The notes: generated from the sequence alone by a model not told the origin. 43,524 bases of DNA from a bacterium (GCA_018822805.1 JAHJJU010000005.1:1-43524), one strand, 5' to 3'. Positions 16,076 through 26,526 are shown, counted from the stretch's first letter. Numbers and translations: made by a program.

Positions 16076-18301
16076 ATGTTGAAAACAATTAAATACACCA
16101 TCATGATGCTGTTTGGTATGATTATACTCTTTTCCCTCCTAAACTACCTCTACCCCCTAAACACTGCACGTCTCAATAAACCCCAATCCACCCTAATTTA
16201 TGACCGTGATGAACATCTGATCACTGTGAAACTGAGTCCTGATGGATTTTTACGTATGCCCATCAAAACTCAAATGTTAACCGATGATATAAAAAAGATT
16301 GTTTTAGGGTATGAAGATCAGTATTTTGAAAAACATTTTGGGGTGAATCCTTTGGCGATTGTTCGGGCTTTGTGGTTTAATGTGACCAATCAACGTACCA
16401 TTGGGGCTTCGACCATTACCATGCAGGTGGCTCGGATGATGCACCATGAACCTCGTACACTGAAACAGAAACTCATCGAAATTTTTCAAGCCTTTCAACT
16501 CGAATGGAACTACAGCAAAGAGGAAATACTTACTTTTTATCTGAATAACGCTCCTTATGGAGGCAATGTTGAGGGGTTTGCCTCAGCTTCATTTCGCTAT
16601 TTTAATCTCTCTGTCTCTTCACTTTCACTTTCACAAATAGCCTACTTAACAAGCATTCCTAAAAACCCCAATGCCAACCGTCCCAATGCCAACCATCCTA
16701 AAAAAGGTCGCAAGATTAATCCCATTAAAAATCGTCTGCTCACACGGCTCTATGAACTGGACGTTATTACCCAAAAAGATTACCAACGTGCCATGCAAGA
16801 GCGTATAGCTGTAAAGATAAAAAACTTACCTCATAGGGTTCCTCATCTCTCTACGCAAATTAAAGAGCAAGGCGAAATACATACTACCATGGATATGCAT
16901 CTGCAAAGTCGTGTAGAGAAACTGCTTTTTAAACAAGTAAATAAACTTAAAAAGTTTGCAATTTATAATGGAGCTGCATTGGTGATAGACAATAAAAGCA
17001 TGGAGATTTTAGTCTATGTTGGTTCACACAATTTTGATGACAAAAAACATGGAGGTCAAAATGACGGGGTTAAAGCCTTAGTTTCTCCAGGTTCTACACT
17101 GAAACCCTTTGTCTATGCTAGAGCTTTAGAAGAAGGCATCATTAGCCCTCTGAAAAAACTCTACGATGTCCCTCTTTTTATAGAGGGGTATAAGCCCACC
17201 AACTACGCCAAAGAGTATTTAGGAGAAGTGACAGCGACGGAAGCATTACAGTTTTCACTCAATATTCCTGCTGTAGAACTTGACCGACTACTGGGAGAAA
17301 AAAGTCTCTATAGCCTACTACAAGAGAGTAATTTATCCTCACTCAGCAAACCAAAAGCCTACTACGGTTCAGCTTTGAGCTTGGGAGGATTTGGTATTTC
17401 ACTAAAAGATAATGCAGAACGTTTTTCCATGTTAGCCAATGGTGGTCGTTTTGAAAAAGCAACATTTTTAAAAGAAAATAGAACAAGAGAAGTGACACAA
17501 CTTTTAACAGCCCAATCAACCTACTTGGTCTCTAATATGTTGGCTGATGCCCCACGCTTAAACTTCTCTTCCTCATGGGAATACATGGAGGGAATGCCAA
17601 AGGTGGCTTTTAAAACAGGGACTTCAGCACGTGCTAAAGATATGCTCACCATTGGCTACACACCTGAATATACCGTGGCTGTTTGGTATGGGAATTTTTC
17701 AGGAAAAGCAAGTAACCCCTACAATCATACCCATGCTACAGGATTAAAAGTGGCTTCACCGACCCTTTTTAAAATTTTTAAACTGCTCGAAGAAAAAAAG
17801 AGACAAACATGGTTTAAAAAACCCCAAGGTATCTCTACACAAACCATCTGCCAAGATGCCATACAAATTAATGCATGTAAAGCACCTATAAAAGACCAAC
17901 TCATAAAAGAGGTAAAGCTAAAAACCCCCTGCTCTGCCATGCGTGCTGAAGTGCTCTCTTATCTTTTAAAAAACCAAAAAATAGAGCATTTTAAGAGCCT
18001 TAAATCTCATCGATGTTATGAGGAGTGGAAAAGCTATAAGCCCCTTATTACCAGCCCTGTTCATAACAAAAGTTATGCCCATAACCGACTACTTCCTAAT
18101 GAACTCAAAAAAACCATGTTGGAGTGTTACTCGTTTGAAGAGAACAGCACAATTTATTGGTTGATAGATAATGAAGAACCTATCGTTGGTGAATCATCTG
18201 TTCCTCTTTACCGATACTTAACGCCAGAAAAACATAGCATATCCTGTTTGGATGAAGGGGCAAAGATGCAATCGATCAGCATAATCTCTGAAGAGTTGTA
18301 A
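16076..18301 (+). CDS. pbpC: Penicillin-binding protein 1C (peptidoglycan glycosyltransferase/transpeptidase)
   Basis: This is a membrane-anchored periplasmic enzyme for peptidoglycan synthesis or repair. A single N-terminal helix (about 8-28) is followed by a GT51 glycosyltransferase domain (E80 in EDQYFEKHFG; GASTITMQVARMM). A class A transpeptidase domain follows, with S340-T-L-K343, the SLN motif (QFSLNIP) and K513-T-G. The C-terminal BiPBP-like domain runs from about 660 (PLITSPVHNKSYA) to the end. At 741 residues it is typical of PbpC. It is followed 66 bases later by a bacterial alpha-2-macroglobulin gene; the PbpC-A2M pairing is known from many Gram-negatives and suggests repair after protease or cell-wall attack. 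Confidence 0.93.
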   Translation: MLKTIKYTIMMLFGMIILFSLLNYLYPLNTARLNKPQSTLIYDRDEHLITVKLSPDGFLRMPIKTQMLTDDIKKIVLGYEDQYFEKHFGVNPLAIVRALWFNVTNQRTIGASTITMQVARMMHHEPRTLKQKLIEIFQAFQLEWNYSKEEILTFYLNNAPYGGNVEGFASASFRYFNLSVSSLSLSQIAYLTSIPKNPNANRPNANHPKKGRKINPIKNRLLTRLYELDVITQKDYQRAMQERIAVKIKNLPHRVPHLSTQIKEQGEIHTTMDMHLQSRVEKLLFKQVNKLKKFAIYNGAALVIDNKSMEILVYVGSHNFDDKKHGGQNDGVKALVSPGSTLKPFVYARALEEGIISPLKKLYDVPLFIEGYKPTNYAKEYLGEVTATEALQFSLNIPAVELDRLLGEKSLYSLLQESNLSSLSKPKAYYGSALSLGGFGISLKDNAERFSMLANGGRFEKATFLKENRTREVTQLLTAQSTYLVSNMLADAPRLNFSSSWEYMEGMPKVAFKTGTSARAKDMLTIGYTPEYTVAVWYGNFSGKASNPYNHTHATGLKVASPTLFKIFKLLEEKKRQTWFKKPQGISTQTICQDAIQINACKAPIKDQLIKEVKLKTPCSAMRAEVLSYLLKNQKIEHFKSLKSHRCYEEWKSYKPLITSPVHNKSYAHNRLLPNELKKTMLECYSFEENSTIYWLIDNEEPIVGESSVPLYRYLTPEKHSISCLDEGAKMQSISIISEEL

Positions 18302-18340
18302 TAAAAAAACAAATATAAATCATATTTTTTTACTAAATTA

Positions 18341-18349
18341 TGTTAAAAT
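18341..18349 (+). promoter_or_regulatory. Possible extended -10 element before the alpha-2-macroglobulin gene
   Basis: TG-T-TAAAAT at 18341-18349 resembles an extended -10 box and would place the transcript start near 18356, twelve bases before the ATG at 18368. There is no clear -35. If real, the macroglobulin gene has a promoter separate from pbpC. Confidence 0.25.
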
Positions 18350-18367
18350 AAAAAAAAAGAGTCTATC

Positions 18368-21300
18368 ATGTTTAAGTATCTATTACCTCTCATTTTGACC
18401 AGCCTTCTCTTTGCAGATTCATTGCAAAGTAGTCCCAAAATTGTTCCTATAGATGAACCTTTTATGCTTGAATCAGCTACAGATAAGTTTGACAGCACCC
18501 TCTCGTATACCCACACTCCTCTGCTCTCTTGTCAACCTAAACTTGACGTGGTTTACAAAGTTGAGTCGAGTAAAAAACTAAAAATTATTCCCAAAAAACC
18601 TCTACGTAGTGGCAATAATTACAGCTGTGACTATAACGGAGAAAGCTTTAGCTTTACCACCGTTCCACTGCAAGTGATGGAAGCAAACTACTTTAAAGCT
18701 GATAAACTTTTACGTTTGAGTTTTAATGATGCCATCAATTCCGACAACATCACAAAGCACATCAAATTGACAAAAATTGACAAACTCTCGAAAACCAATT
18801 TAAACTATAACATTTTACAAAATTCGGGAAAAAACATGGTTTTAAAAATCACTGAACCCGTTTTAAAAAGTACCATTGAACTCAATATTGATAAAGCACT
18901 CTCTACCCCTCATAACAGCACCCTAGAAAAAGCGTACAGTGATACATTCAATACACCCTCAAACAAAGTTACTTTAGACAAAGAAAAAAAAGCCATGATC
19001 ATTAACGATGCACCTCAAATGGTGGCACTAAAAAATGGTGAATTTGCTCTACGTATTTTTTTAAATGATACACTGGAAGGAAAAGCTGAACAAAGCATTG
19101 AAATAGAGGGAATAGAGAACTTTAAACTGCAACGAGACAACTACATCGACTATACGCTTCGAGAGCAACTGCACATTTCAGAAGAAACCTACTGGTATAC
19201 CGATGTTATTAGCTCAGAGTTCCAACCCAATACTACCTATAACGTTACTTTAAAAAAAGGGTTAAAAACCTACCGAGAACTCAAAGAGGACAAATACTAT
19301 AGCGTAAAGACGGGAGATCGAGCAAAATCCATTATATTTTCTGGTGATAAAAACTACATCTCAAACAGTGGAGAGTTAGGATTCTCTTCGGTGAATGTTG
19401 ACCATGCCACGCTAATAGTAGAGCGTCTACTCGATGACAACTTACGTTACTTTATGAATTTCAACCAAAGCAAAACAGAAGACATTCATGCCTATACTCA
19501 AGAGGTATTTACCAAGGAATTAACACTCAATAATGAAAAAAACACCCTATTAAAACAGAAATTCTCACTTAAAGATTTGGGTTCGGAACTTCCTTATGGT
19601 GTTTACAATATTACCCTACGTTATAATGAAAAACTCAAAGATGAAAGCAAGGAGTATGCCTCATCAAAGGTGCTCTTTTTATCCAATTTAGGAATTTCAC
19701 TTAACCTTGCAAAAGAGCAAGCTTTTGTGACCGTACTCTCTTTAGACAAAGCTCAACCTCTCTCCTCTGCAACAGTTGAACTTTATGGTCAAAACAATGC
19801 CCTTATAGGCACAGCCACCACCAATAAAGATGGCGTTGCCATTATAGAGAAAGAACATCTATTGGAATCTAAACCTAAAGGGGTCATTGTCAAAACCTCT
19901 AAAGACAAAAACTTTTTGGCTCTAAATCAACAGTTTTTGTCTCCTGATCCGAAATACATTTTAAGAGAGCAAGAGCGTTTTAGAGCTCATGTTTATTTTC
20001 AAAGTAAGTTGGTTCGTCCTGCCGGTAAAATTCATGCACTCATTACCATTAAAGATCGTGACTTTATATCTGCCAATAAATTACCTATAAAATTGCTCTT
20101 TAGAGAGCATTACGGTAAAACCCTGCATGAAAAAGTCTACCACAGTGATGAGTTTGGATTAATTGATTTTAGCTACCAAATGGAGAGAGAGGACAGAACG
20201 GGAACCTATGAACTTTTAGCCTTTATTGGTGAAAAAGAAATTGGTCGTGAAACAATTAAAGTAGAAGCCTTTATGCCTCCAAAAATAGAAAACAGCATTC
20301 ATACCAACAAAGAGATTTATCAAGAGGGTGAATTAATAGAGTTGCACATTAGCTCTTCGTACCTCTTTGGGGCTCCCTCTTCAGGACTCAACGGTACAGT
20401 TACCCTTGATGCTATGCCTTTAGACTTTGAGCACGACGCGTTCAAAAACTACACCTTTTCCAACGCTGAACTCTTGGAAAAGAATGTTCAATCTTATTTA
20501 AATGGCTTTGAGCCTTTTACCCTCAATGAAGAGGGAAAATATACGCTCGTTTTGCCTACAAAAGTGCAACAAAAAGTTCCTTCAATTTTAGAAGCAATGA
20601 TTGGGGTAACTGTGATGGATGACACCCAACCTGTTTCCAACTATAAAAATATAAAAATCTATCCTTATACACATATGGTAGGATTAAAAATCAATAAAAA
20701 CTCTTTTGAAAAAGGACAAAAGTTAGAAGGAAAAGCTGTACTGATTGACCCTATAACAGGGGAGTTAATTCAACGTCAGCTCTATGCTGTTGTTAAAAAA
20801 ATTAATTGGCAGTATGACTACAGTGATGGAAACTACAATTGGCAAAAAGAGACCACAGTCGTTGACAACTTTAGCCTCAACTCCAATGAAACTTTTAGCC
20901 GAGACATTCATGACAATGGGGACTACATCTTAGAAGTTCATGACCATTTTGGTGGACACAGTGCCAGCAGTGCTTTTGATGTTTGGTGGTGGTCCTACTC
21001 GAACATCTCACCCAAAAATGATTTAAAATCGGTAGAAATCAACATTGAAGATAAACTCTACCAAAAAGGGGACGAACTGGAAGTGAGCATTAAGTCTCCT
21101 ATTATAGAAGGTCAACTGATGTTAACCCTAGAATCTGAAAAAGTAGAACTCTATAGACGGATTACACTCGAAAAAGGTGTGGCTAAAATCAAACTGCCTA
21201 TAAACTTTGACATGCAACATGGATTACATCTTCATGCCACAGCTATTAGAGCTTCAGATACACCATCACAACTGATTCCGTTTAGGGCCATGGGGTACAA

Positions 21301-24073
21301 ATTTATCAAACCAAACCGTAATGAGCATAAAATTGACGTTAAAATTGACGCTCCAAAAGTAAGCAAGTCTAAAACCTCATCGGTACTCAAAATTAGCACT
21401 TCTAAACCCTCTAAAGTCTTGGTCAGCATTGTAGACAAAGGGATCCTCCAACTTTCCGAGCAGAAAAAACCCGAAATTTTTGACTTTTTTAATGAACCTA
21501 CCGAAAAACAACTCAGCTATTACGATCTTTATGATCAACTCATGAGTTACATTGCCGAGGGTAAATTGATTGACTTTGGGGCAGATGGTACTTTGGCTAT
21601 GCGTGCCAAACACTTGCCTCCGGATTTAGGAAAACGGGTTAAACCATTTATGCTTTGGTCAGGGATTATTGATCTTAGTTCCAAAGAGAAAAGCATCACC
21701 ATTGATATTCCGGAGTTTAACGGTCGTGCTGCCCTTGTTGCCATCGCGATTAATGAGAACAGTATCGGAGTTCAAGAAGAAGAGATGACCATAAAAGATG
21801 ATGTAATGCTAAAACCATCGTACCCAAAATATGCCTTGGCTGGTGATAGCATAGAGGTTCCTCTACGAATATTTAACACCACGAACGTACCTAAAACTGT
21901 TAGCCTTAGTTCTAAGCTCTCTAAAAATCTCGCCTTTACACTCAAAGAAGAGAGCCTTACCATTCCGGCCAACAGTTCAGCCGTTGTTGAGACGATGCTC
22001 TATGCCAATGAAGTAGGCAAAGGGCTCATTACACTCTATGCTTACTTTAAAAACAAAAAAGGAGAAAATGAAAAAGTAAGCAACACTCTTGAGCTTCCTA
22101 TTTACAATCCTCATGCCATTTCAACCAAAACATTTAAAGGCATCTCCAACACAACTCAAACCTTTACAGCACCCAAAGCGTACAATGATGCAAAAGTTTT
22201 TATAACACTTTCAAATAACCTTGTGGGTGCCTTGAGAGATGATTTAAAATACTTGGTTCAATACCCTTATGGTTGTGCTGAACAGACCTCTTCTCAACTC
22301 TTGGCCATGCATTATGCTAAAGCCTTTTTAGAAAAAGATGTATTGGTAGGTGAGAGTGAAAACTTTATTCGTCAAGGGGTTAAAAAACTTCAGAACATGC
22401 AAAACTATTACGGTGAGTTTTACTACTGGGCAGAAGGGAATCATGTGAATGCCTACGCTTCACTCTATGCTGCACAAACCCTACTAGAACTGCAACGTGA
22501 TGGTACAGATATGGCAACAAGCTTTGTAAAAAAAATAACCACCATGCTCAATGCCATTGCTTCAGCTAATGGAAGTTACGAAGGCACCTACAGTAATTTC
22601 CACCGTCTCTACGCTGCCTTTATTTTAGCAGAGCATAAAACCTTAGAGGAGAGTACAGCCAACATGCTTTATGAACAAGGGATTTATAAAAAACACTTTT
22701 TAAGTAAACTCTATATGGCTGCCATTTTAAAAATGCAAGGAAAAGTAGACGAGGCAAACAGACTCTATAACGAAAACAGCAATGACTTAGCTCAATATAC
22801 ACATAAAGCATATGGAAACACTACAGGTAATTTTGAATCCAATGTGCGTGACATGTTCTTACACTTTATCATTAAAACGGCTTATTTTAACAAAGAAGCC
22901 AAAGATTTGGTGAGTATTCAAAAAGAGTTTAGTAACCTCTACTCTACCCAAAGTAAAGCTGTAGCACTTAAAGCCATCAGCCTTTATCTCGGTAAACCTC
23001 AAAACTCGAAACTCGATGTTGATGTCGAGGTGAATGAACAAAAAGAGAACCATACCAAACCTCAGACCATTACTTTAGATAAACTCAGCAGTCAAAAGAT
23101 TCGTCTCACACCTCTCTTGGCTGCCATGAGCTACAACATTGAGTTGGTTAAACATCTGCCACGAGCTCTAAAAAACGAACTCTCTAAAACCAAAGAGCTC
23201 AGTATCATGCGTGAGTTTATCGATACCAATGGAGAGAAGGTACAACTCGATAATCTGCGACAAGGGAATACCATCTACTCTAAAGTCACCCTCGCCAACT
23301 ATGGAGAGATCAACCAAGTAGTGGTGAGCCAAAGAGTTCCGGCTTGTCTTTCAATAGTCAACAGCAACATTCACGACCAACAATCGAAATTTAAAAATGA
23401 AAACATACAGCAAGAATATCGAGAAATTCTCGATGATAGAGTCCTAAATTTCATCAATCTGAAGAAAAAAGAGAAGTACGACAAAAAACTTAAAAAGCAT
23501 ATCTCTCTTCAAAACAGAGGAGTTATCTATACCCCTTTAATGGTCACAACCGTAGGAGAGTGTCTACTCCCGGCAGTCATTAGTGAAGCGATGTACGATA
23601 CACGTATCAACGACTATGCCAAAGAGACCGAAAGTATAGTCGTACAACCAATACCAAACACAAAGCCAAAATCAGCCATTCCTAAAATAACCCAACAGAT
23701 GCTCAACTCTCAAGCAGCATCATTGGTGCGTTCGCTCTACACCAAAGAGATGAGCAGTCAGCATCCCGAAGATTTTGTACACTTTTTCAACTACCCTATA
23801 CCTACCTACTATCGGAGTAAAAATGCCACAAAAGAGATGGTTCTAAAGGATAAAGAAGCGTATTTTAAAAATTGGTCCAAACGACTCTATAAAAATATCA
23901 AAATTGAGATAGTTGGTTCCAATGAAGAAGAGAAAGAGGTACGTGTAAAAATTATCTTTGATTATCTGCTCAATAATGGAGAAAATGAGTTAAACGGAAA
24001 AAGCCAACACCTCTTAACCGTGAAAGAGATCAATGGAAAACTTTTAATTACAAAAGTGGAATTGGCAAAGTAG
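18368..24073 (+). CDS. Bacterial alpha-2-macroglobulin (thioester protease trap)
   Basis: This is a giant periplasmic protein of 1901 residues. It has an N-terminal signal peptide (hydrophobic to about residue 15, cleavage near LFA-DS), a string of beta-rich macroglobulin domains, MG/ANA-type segments in the middle, and an intact thioester motif GCAEQ with C1303 and Q1306. An alpha-helical thioester domain and receptor-like C-terminal domains follow. The thioester should covalently trap attacking proteases, and the neighbouring pbpC would repair the wall. Unlike the E. coli YfhM type, no lipobox cysteine follows the signal, so the protein is predicted to be free in the periplasm. An additional domain of about 130 residues at the C-terminus (about 1769-1901) has the alternating helix/strand look of an NTF2/SnoaL-like fold. 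That part is inferred. Confidence 0.9.
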   Translation: MFKYLLPLILTSLLFADSLQSSPKIVPIDEPFMLESATDKFDSTLSYTHTPLLSCQPKLDVVYKVESSKKLKIIPKKPLRSGNNYSCDYNGESFSFTTVPLQVMEANYFKADKLLRLSFNDAINSDNITKHIKLTKIDKLSKTNLNYNILQNSGKNMVLKITEPVLKSTIELNIDKALSTPHNSTLEKAYSDTFNTPSNKVTLDKEKKAMIINDAPQMVALKNGEFALRIFLNDTLEGKAEQSIEIEGIENFKLQRDNYIDYTLREQLHISEETYWYTDVISSEFQPNTTYNVTLKKGLKTYRELKEDKYYSVKTGDRAKSIIFSGDKNYISNSGELGFSSVNVDHATLIVERLLDDNLRYFMNFNQSKTEDIHAYTQEVFTKELTLNNEKNTLLKQKFSLKDLGSELPYGVYNITLRYNEKLKDESKEYASSKVLFLSNLGISLNLAKEQAFVTVLSLDKAQPLSSATVELYGQNNALIGTATTNKDGVAIIEKEHLLESKPKGVIVKTSKDKNFLALNQQFLSPDPKYILREQERFRAHVYFQSKLVRPAGKIHALITIKDRDFISANKLPIKLLFREHYGKTLHEKVYHSDEFGLIDFSYQMEREDRTGTYELLAFIGEKEIGRETIKVEAFMPPKIENSIHTNKEIYQEGELIELHISSSYLFGAPSSGLNGTVTLDAMPLDFEHDAFKNYTFSNAELLEKNVQSYLNGFEPFTLNEEGKYTLVLPTKVQQKVPSILEAMIGVTVMDDTQPVSNYKNIKIYPYTHMVGLKINKNSFEKGQKLEGKAVLIDPITGELIQRQLYAVVKKINWQYDYSDGNYNWQKETTVVDNFSLNSNETFSRDIHDNGDYILEVHDHFGGHSASSAFDVWWWSYSNISPKNDLKSVEINIEDKLYQKGDELEVSIKSPIIEGQLMLTLESEKVELYRRITLEKGVAKIKLPINFDMQHGLHLHATAIRASDTPSQLIPFRAMGYKFIKPNRNEHKIDVKIDAPKVSKSKTSSVLKISTSKPSKVLVSIVDKGILQLSEQKKPEIFDFFNEPTEKQLSYYDLYDQLMSYIAEGKLIDFGADGTLAMRAKHLPPDLGKRVKPFMLWSGIIDLSSKEKSITIDIPEFNGRAALVAIAINENSIGVQEEEMTIKDDVMLKPSYPKYALAGDSIEVPLRIFNTTNVPKTVSLSSKLSKNLAFTLKEESLTIPANSSAVVETMLYANEVGKGLITLYAYFKNKKGENEKVSNTLELPIYNPHAISTKTFKGISNTTQTFTAPKAYNDAKVFITLSNNLVGALRDDLKYLVQYPYGCAEQTSSQLLAMHYAKAFLEKDVLVGESENFIRQGVKKLQNMQNYYGEFYYWAEGNHVNAYASLYAAQTLLELQRDGTDMATSFVKKITTMLNAIASANGSYEGTYSNFHRLYAAFILAEHKTLEESTANMLYEQGIYKKHFLSKLYMAAILKMQGKVDEANRLYNENSNDLAQYTHKAYGNTTGNFESNVRDMFLHFIIKTAYFNKEAKDLVSIQKEFSNLYSTQSKAVALKAISLYLGKPQNSKLDVDVEVNEQKENHTKPQTITLDKLSSQKIRLTPLLAAMSYNIELVKHLPRALKNELSKTKELSIMREFIDTNGEKVQLDNLRQGNTIYSKVTLANYGEINQVVVSQRVPACLSIVNSNIHDQQSKFKNENIQQEYREILDDRVLNFINLKKKEKYDKKLKKHISLQNRGVIYTPLMVTTVGECLLPAVISEAMYDTRINDYAKETESIVVQPIPNTKPKSAIPKITQQMLNSQAASLVRSLYTKEMSSQHPEDFVHFFNYPIPTYYRSKNATKEMVLKDKEAYFKNWSKRLYKNIKIEIVGSNEEEKEVRVKIIFDYLLNNGENELNGKSQHLLTVKEINGKLLITKVELAK

Positions 24074-24076
24074 TGC

Positions 24077-24097
24077 GTGTAGAGTTTAACTCTACAC
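24077..24097. terminator. Hairpin between convergent macroglobulin and lipoprotein genes
   Basis: A near-perfect inverted repeat, GTGTAGAGTT-T-AACTCTACAC, starts four bases after the macroglobulin stop codon and lies 16 bases before the end of the convergent lipoprotein gene. It can fold as an 8-bp stem with a 5-base loop on either strand. There is no strong U-run on either side, so it is probably a bidirectional transcript-end structure. Confidence 0.55.
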
Positions 24098-24113
24098 AAG
24101 GATAAAGAAAATG

Positions 24114-24866
24114 TTATTGACTTATATTATTATCACCTACCGGCATATTCGCCTCTTTCTCTTTTACCTCATTGGTTACTGCTGTAACTTTATCTTTAAT
24201 GGCTTGTGGGTCAATCATCAGTTGCTGTGTCGGAACTGTACCTGTTCTCATCTGATTCTGCATATCTTTTAGGGCTCGATTGATTTCAATTAAACCGTAC
24301 TCATCATTACACTGCTTATCGTACGTGTTCATATCCTCTTCTAACTGTACCGATCCATACCGGTCAATCGGTAAAGATTTTTTAGCCATCATCTCTTTGG
24401 CATATCTCACACGGGCAATTTCAACACCTCGTCGAATCTCCGGTGAAAGAGCATTCTCATATGCTTGTTGATTTTCTGCATTGGTACTTTTATCGTCCAT
24501 CAATGCCGATTTAGCCGAATCGGTAATGTATTTCATTCCAAACATGGCACTAACCGTGTCAAATAAATTCATATACAAATTACTTTCTGTGGAACTCTTT
24601 TCTCCTTTTGTCAAAGGATTATTTAAATAGCGTTGACACTGAATATCGGATTGAAAAATAAACTCATCCATATAGGCATTACGATTTTGTATGCTTATAT
24701 TACTACCTAATTTTGTCATAAATTTTGATTTATCCGTTGCAAAACTTAATGTTTTTACGTTTGATTGTGACGCTTCTAAGCCCAAATTTGTAGGTAATGT
24801 CGTTGTAGTTGCACACCCTGCAAATAGTACAATTGCCATGGTTGATATAAATCCTGATCTTTTCAT
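24114..24866 (-). CDS. Predicted lipoprotein of unknown function
   Basis: The N-terminus is a lipoprotein signal with lipobox LFAGC (lipidated Cys at residue 18). The mature part is largely helical and hydrophilic, with few hydrophobic stretches, two cysteines (SDIQCQRYL near 77 and DKQCNDEYG near 187) and a charged Lys/Glu-rich tail. No known catalytic motif is recognised. Conserved-looking features are the IQCQRYLNNP segment and the EIRRGVEIARVRYAKEMM helix. AGGAAG is upstream of the ATG, and a minus-strand TATAAT at 24905-24900 is a likely -10 box. It is convergent with the macroglobulin gene and downstream of nothing on its own strand, so it forms a single-gene unit. Confidence 0.75.
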   Translation of the reverse strand: MKRSGFISTMAIVLFAGCATTTTLPTNLGLEASQSNVKTLSFATDKSKFMTKLGSNISIQNRNAYMDEFIFQSDIQCQRYLNNPLTKGEKSSTESNLYMNLFDTVSAMFGMKYITDSAKSALMDDKSTNAENQQAYENALSPEIRRGVEIARVRYAKEMMAKKSLPIDRYGSVQLEEDMNTYDKQCNDEYGLIEINRALKDMQNQMRTGTVPTQQLMIDPQAIKDKVTAVTNEVKEKEANMPVGDNNISQ

Positions 24867-24899
24867 TTTATTGCTCTTCCTATCATCTTAAATTGACTT

Positions 24900-24926
24900 A
24901 TTATACTTCATTTACTTTAAAGTAAA
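24900..24926 (-). promoter_or_regulatory. Lipoprotein promoter with 16-bp palindrome
   Basis: Read on the minus strand, TATAAT (24905-24900) is preceded by a perfect 16-bp palindrome TTTACTTTAAAGTAAA at 24911-24926 that covers the spacer and reaches the -35 position. The gene starts at 24866. This could be a regulator site, though palindromes made mostly of A and T arise readily by chance in such sequence. Confidence 0.4.
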
Positions 24927-24985
24927 ATCTTTATTTTTTATACCAAAGCTTTAAAAAGTTAAAGGAATTAAAGAATCTCAATAAA

Positions 24986-26053
24986 CTACAACCCTGCTTC
25001 TTGAATCGCTTCTGCTTGAGCGTGAGCATTGAGTGGATCAAGTACCAGCTTAAGGTTTCCATCGTTCATAATTCGGTCTAACGAATAGAGCGTCAAATCA
25101 ATTCTGTGGTCGGTCAAACGATTTTGAGGATAGTTGTAGGTACGTATTTTCTCCGAACGACCACCTGAACCTACTTGCAGTTTTCTTTGACTTGATGTTT
25201 CAGCCAATTGTTTTTGAAGCTCTGCTTCATAGACCCTTGCTTTAAGAACCTTCATTGCTTTTTCTCTGTTTTTATGTTGAGACTTTTCATCTTGAATCGC
25301 TGCTACAATTCCTGTCGGTATGTGTGTTAAACGTACAGCTGAATCGGTGGTGTTAACCGACTGCCCACCACAACCACTTGAACGGTAGACATCCATTTTA
25401 ATATCGTTTGGTTTTAAATCTACCTCAACATCATCCACCTCCGGAATAACAGCCACAGTAATTGCCGAGGTATGTACACGCCCTTGAGTTTCTGTGTCAG
25501 GAACCCTTTGTACACGGTGTGTTCCTGCTTCAAATTTAAGCTGAGAGTAAACACCCTCTCCACTAATTTGAGCAATCATCTCTTTGTATCCACCGGCTGT
25601 ACCATCTGAGGAACTGACAATCTCTACTTTCCATCCTACAATCTCTGCATGACGTAGGTACATTTTAAATACATCTGCCACGAACAGTGCTGCTTCATCT
25701 CCACCGGCACCGGCACGGAGTTCTAAAAGAATATTTTTATCATCGTTTGGATCACTTGGAATCATTAAGATCTTAATTTCTTCTTCAAGTTTAGGAAGCA
25801 TTGGCTCTAACTCTGAAAGTTCCTCTTTTGCAAGGTCACCCAGTTCAGCATCACCTAAAAGTTCTTTATTCTCTTCGATAGCATTCGCTGTTTCGATATA
25901 TAAGTTGGCTTTTTCGACCAGTTGACTAAGTTTAGATTGTTCACGTCCTAAATTGGTCATTCTTTTAATATCCGATGCAATATCCGGTGCACTTAAAAGG
26001 GTATTTATCTCTTCATATCTGTCAATAAATGGTTGGAGTTTTTCTTTAAACAT
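24986..26053 (-). CDS. prfA: Peptide chain release factor 1
   Basis: RF1 recognises UAA and UAG stop codons and triggers release of the finished peptide on the ribosome. The catalytic G229-G230-Q231 lies in the typical [19 protein letters not shown] segment. The recognition region has P-D-T ([15 protein letters not shown]), a variant of the RF1 P-x-T tripeptide. The 355 residues are full length, with the N-terminal helical domain and C-terminal helix present. The start ATG has AGGAGG just upstream. It follows rpsT on the same strand with a 90-base gap holding a hairpin. In Campylobacterota rpsT and prfA are commonly adjacent. Confidence 0.97.
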   Translation of the reverse strand: MFKEKLQPFIDRYEEINTLLSAPDIASDIKRMTNLGREQSKLSQLVEKANLYIETANAIEENKELLGDAELGDLAKEELSELEPMLPKLEEEIKILMIPSDPNDDKNILLELRAGAGGDEAALFVADVFKMYLRHAEIVGWKVEIVSSSDGTAGGYKEMIAQISGEGVYSQLKFEAGTHRVQRVPDTETQGRVHTSAITVAVIPEVDDVEVDLKPNDIKMDVYRSSGCGGQSVNTTDSAVRLTHIPTGIVAAIQDEKSQHKNREKAMKVLKARVYEAELQKQLAETSSQRKLQVGSGGRSEKIRTYNYPQNRLTDHRIDLTLYSLDRIMNDGNLKLVLDPLNAHAQAEAIQEAGL

Positions 26054-26098
26054 AGGAGGAACCTAGTAGTGGATTTTATAATTTTTTAATCGTGGTAG

Positions 26099-26127
26099 AA
26101 TATCAAATCCCAAAAGGGATTGATATT
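26099..26127 (-). terminator. Hairpin in the rpsT-prfA gap
   Basis: AATATCAAATCCC (26099-26111) pairs with GGGATTGATATT (26116-26127) around a loop of four A residues, with one bulged base. It lies between rpsT and prfA on the minus strand. No U-run follows, so it may be an attenuator or mRNA-processing site that lets rpsT be expressed more than prfA. Confidence 0.4.
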
Positions 26128-26143
26128 AGGAAAAGAAAGTTGC

Positions 26144-26410
26144 TTATGCTGCAATTTTGTTAACAAGTAGGTTAAGTCTACTTACTTTTCTAGCAGCTGT
26201 AGATTTTTTAATAAATCCTTTGCTTACCAATTTGTGAATTTGTTTATTAGCTACTTTAAATGCTTCCGTAGCTGCTGTTTTATCATTAGCTTCTGCTGCT
26301 GTAACTACGGCTTTAACAATATTTTTAAATCGTGTTCTGTAGTATCTGTTTCTCTCTGTTCTTGTAGCAGTTTGTCTAATACGTTTAATCGTTGACTTGT
26401 GATGTGCCAT
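26144..26410 (-). CDS. rpsT: 30S ribosomal protein S20
   Basis: This is an 88-residue basic, helical ribosomal protein that binds 16S rRNA. The N-terminus [30 protein letters not shown] and the C-terminal [22 protein letters not shown] region are characteristic. AAGGAAAA lies upstream of the ATG. It is followed by prfA on the same strand, with a hairpin between, suggesting partial read-through. Confidence 0.97.
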   Translation of the reverse strand: MAHHKSTIKRIRQTATRTERNRYYRTRFKNIVKAVVTAAEANDKTAATEAFKVANKQIHKLVSKGFIKKSTAARKVSRLNLLVNKIAA

Positions 26411-26526
26411 GGGTAATTTTCCTTTGTTAAGTGACTGTTTAGATGTTAGCTCTATTTCTTAGAGTCTATAATTTGGCGAATTTTAGCAAAAAAACTCTTT
26501 AAACTCCTTTAACCATTCAATAACAA

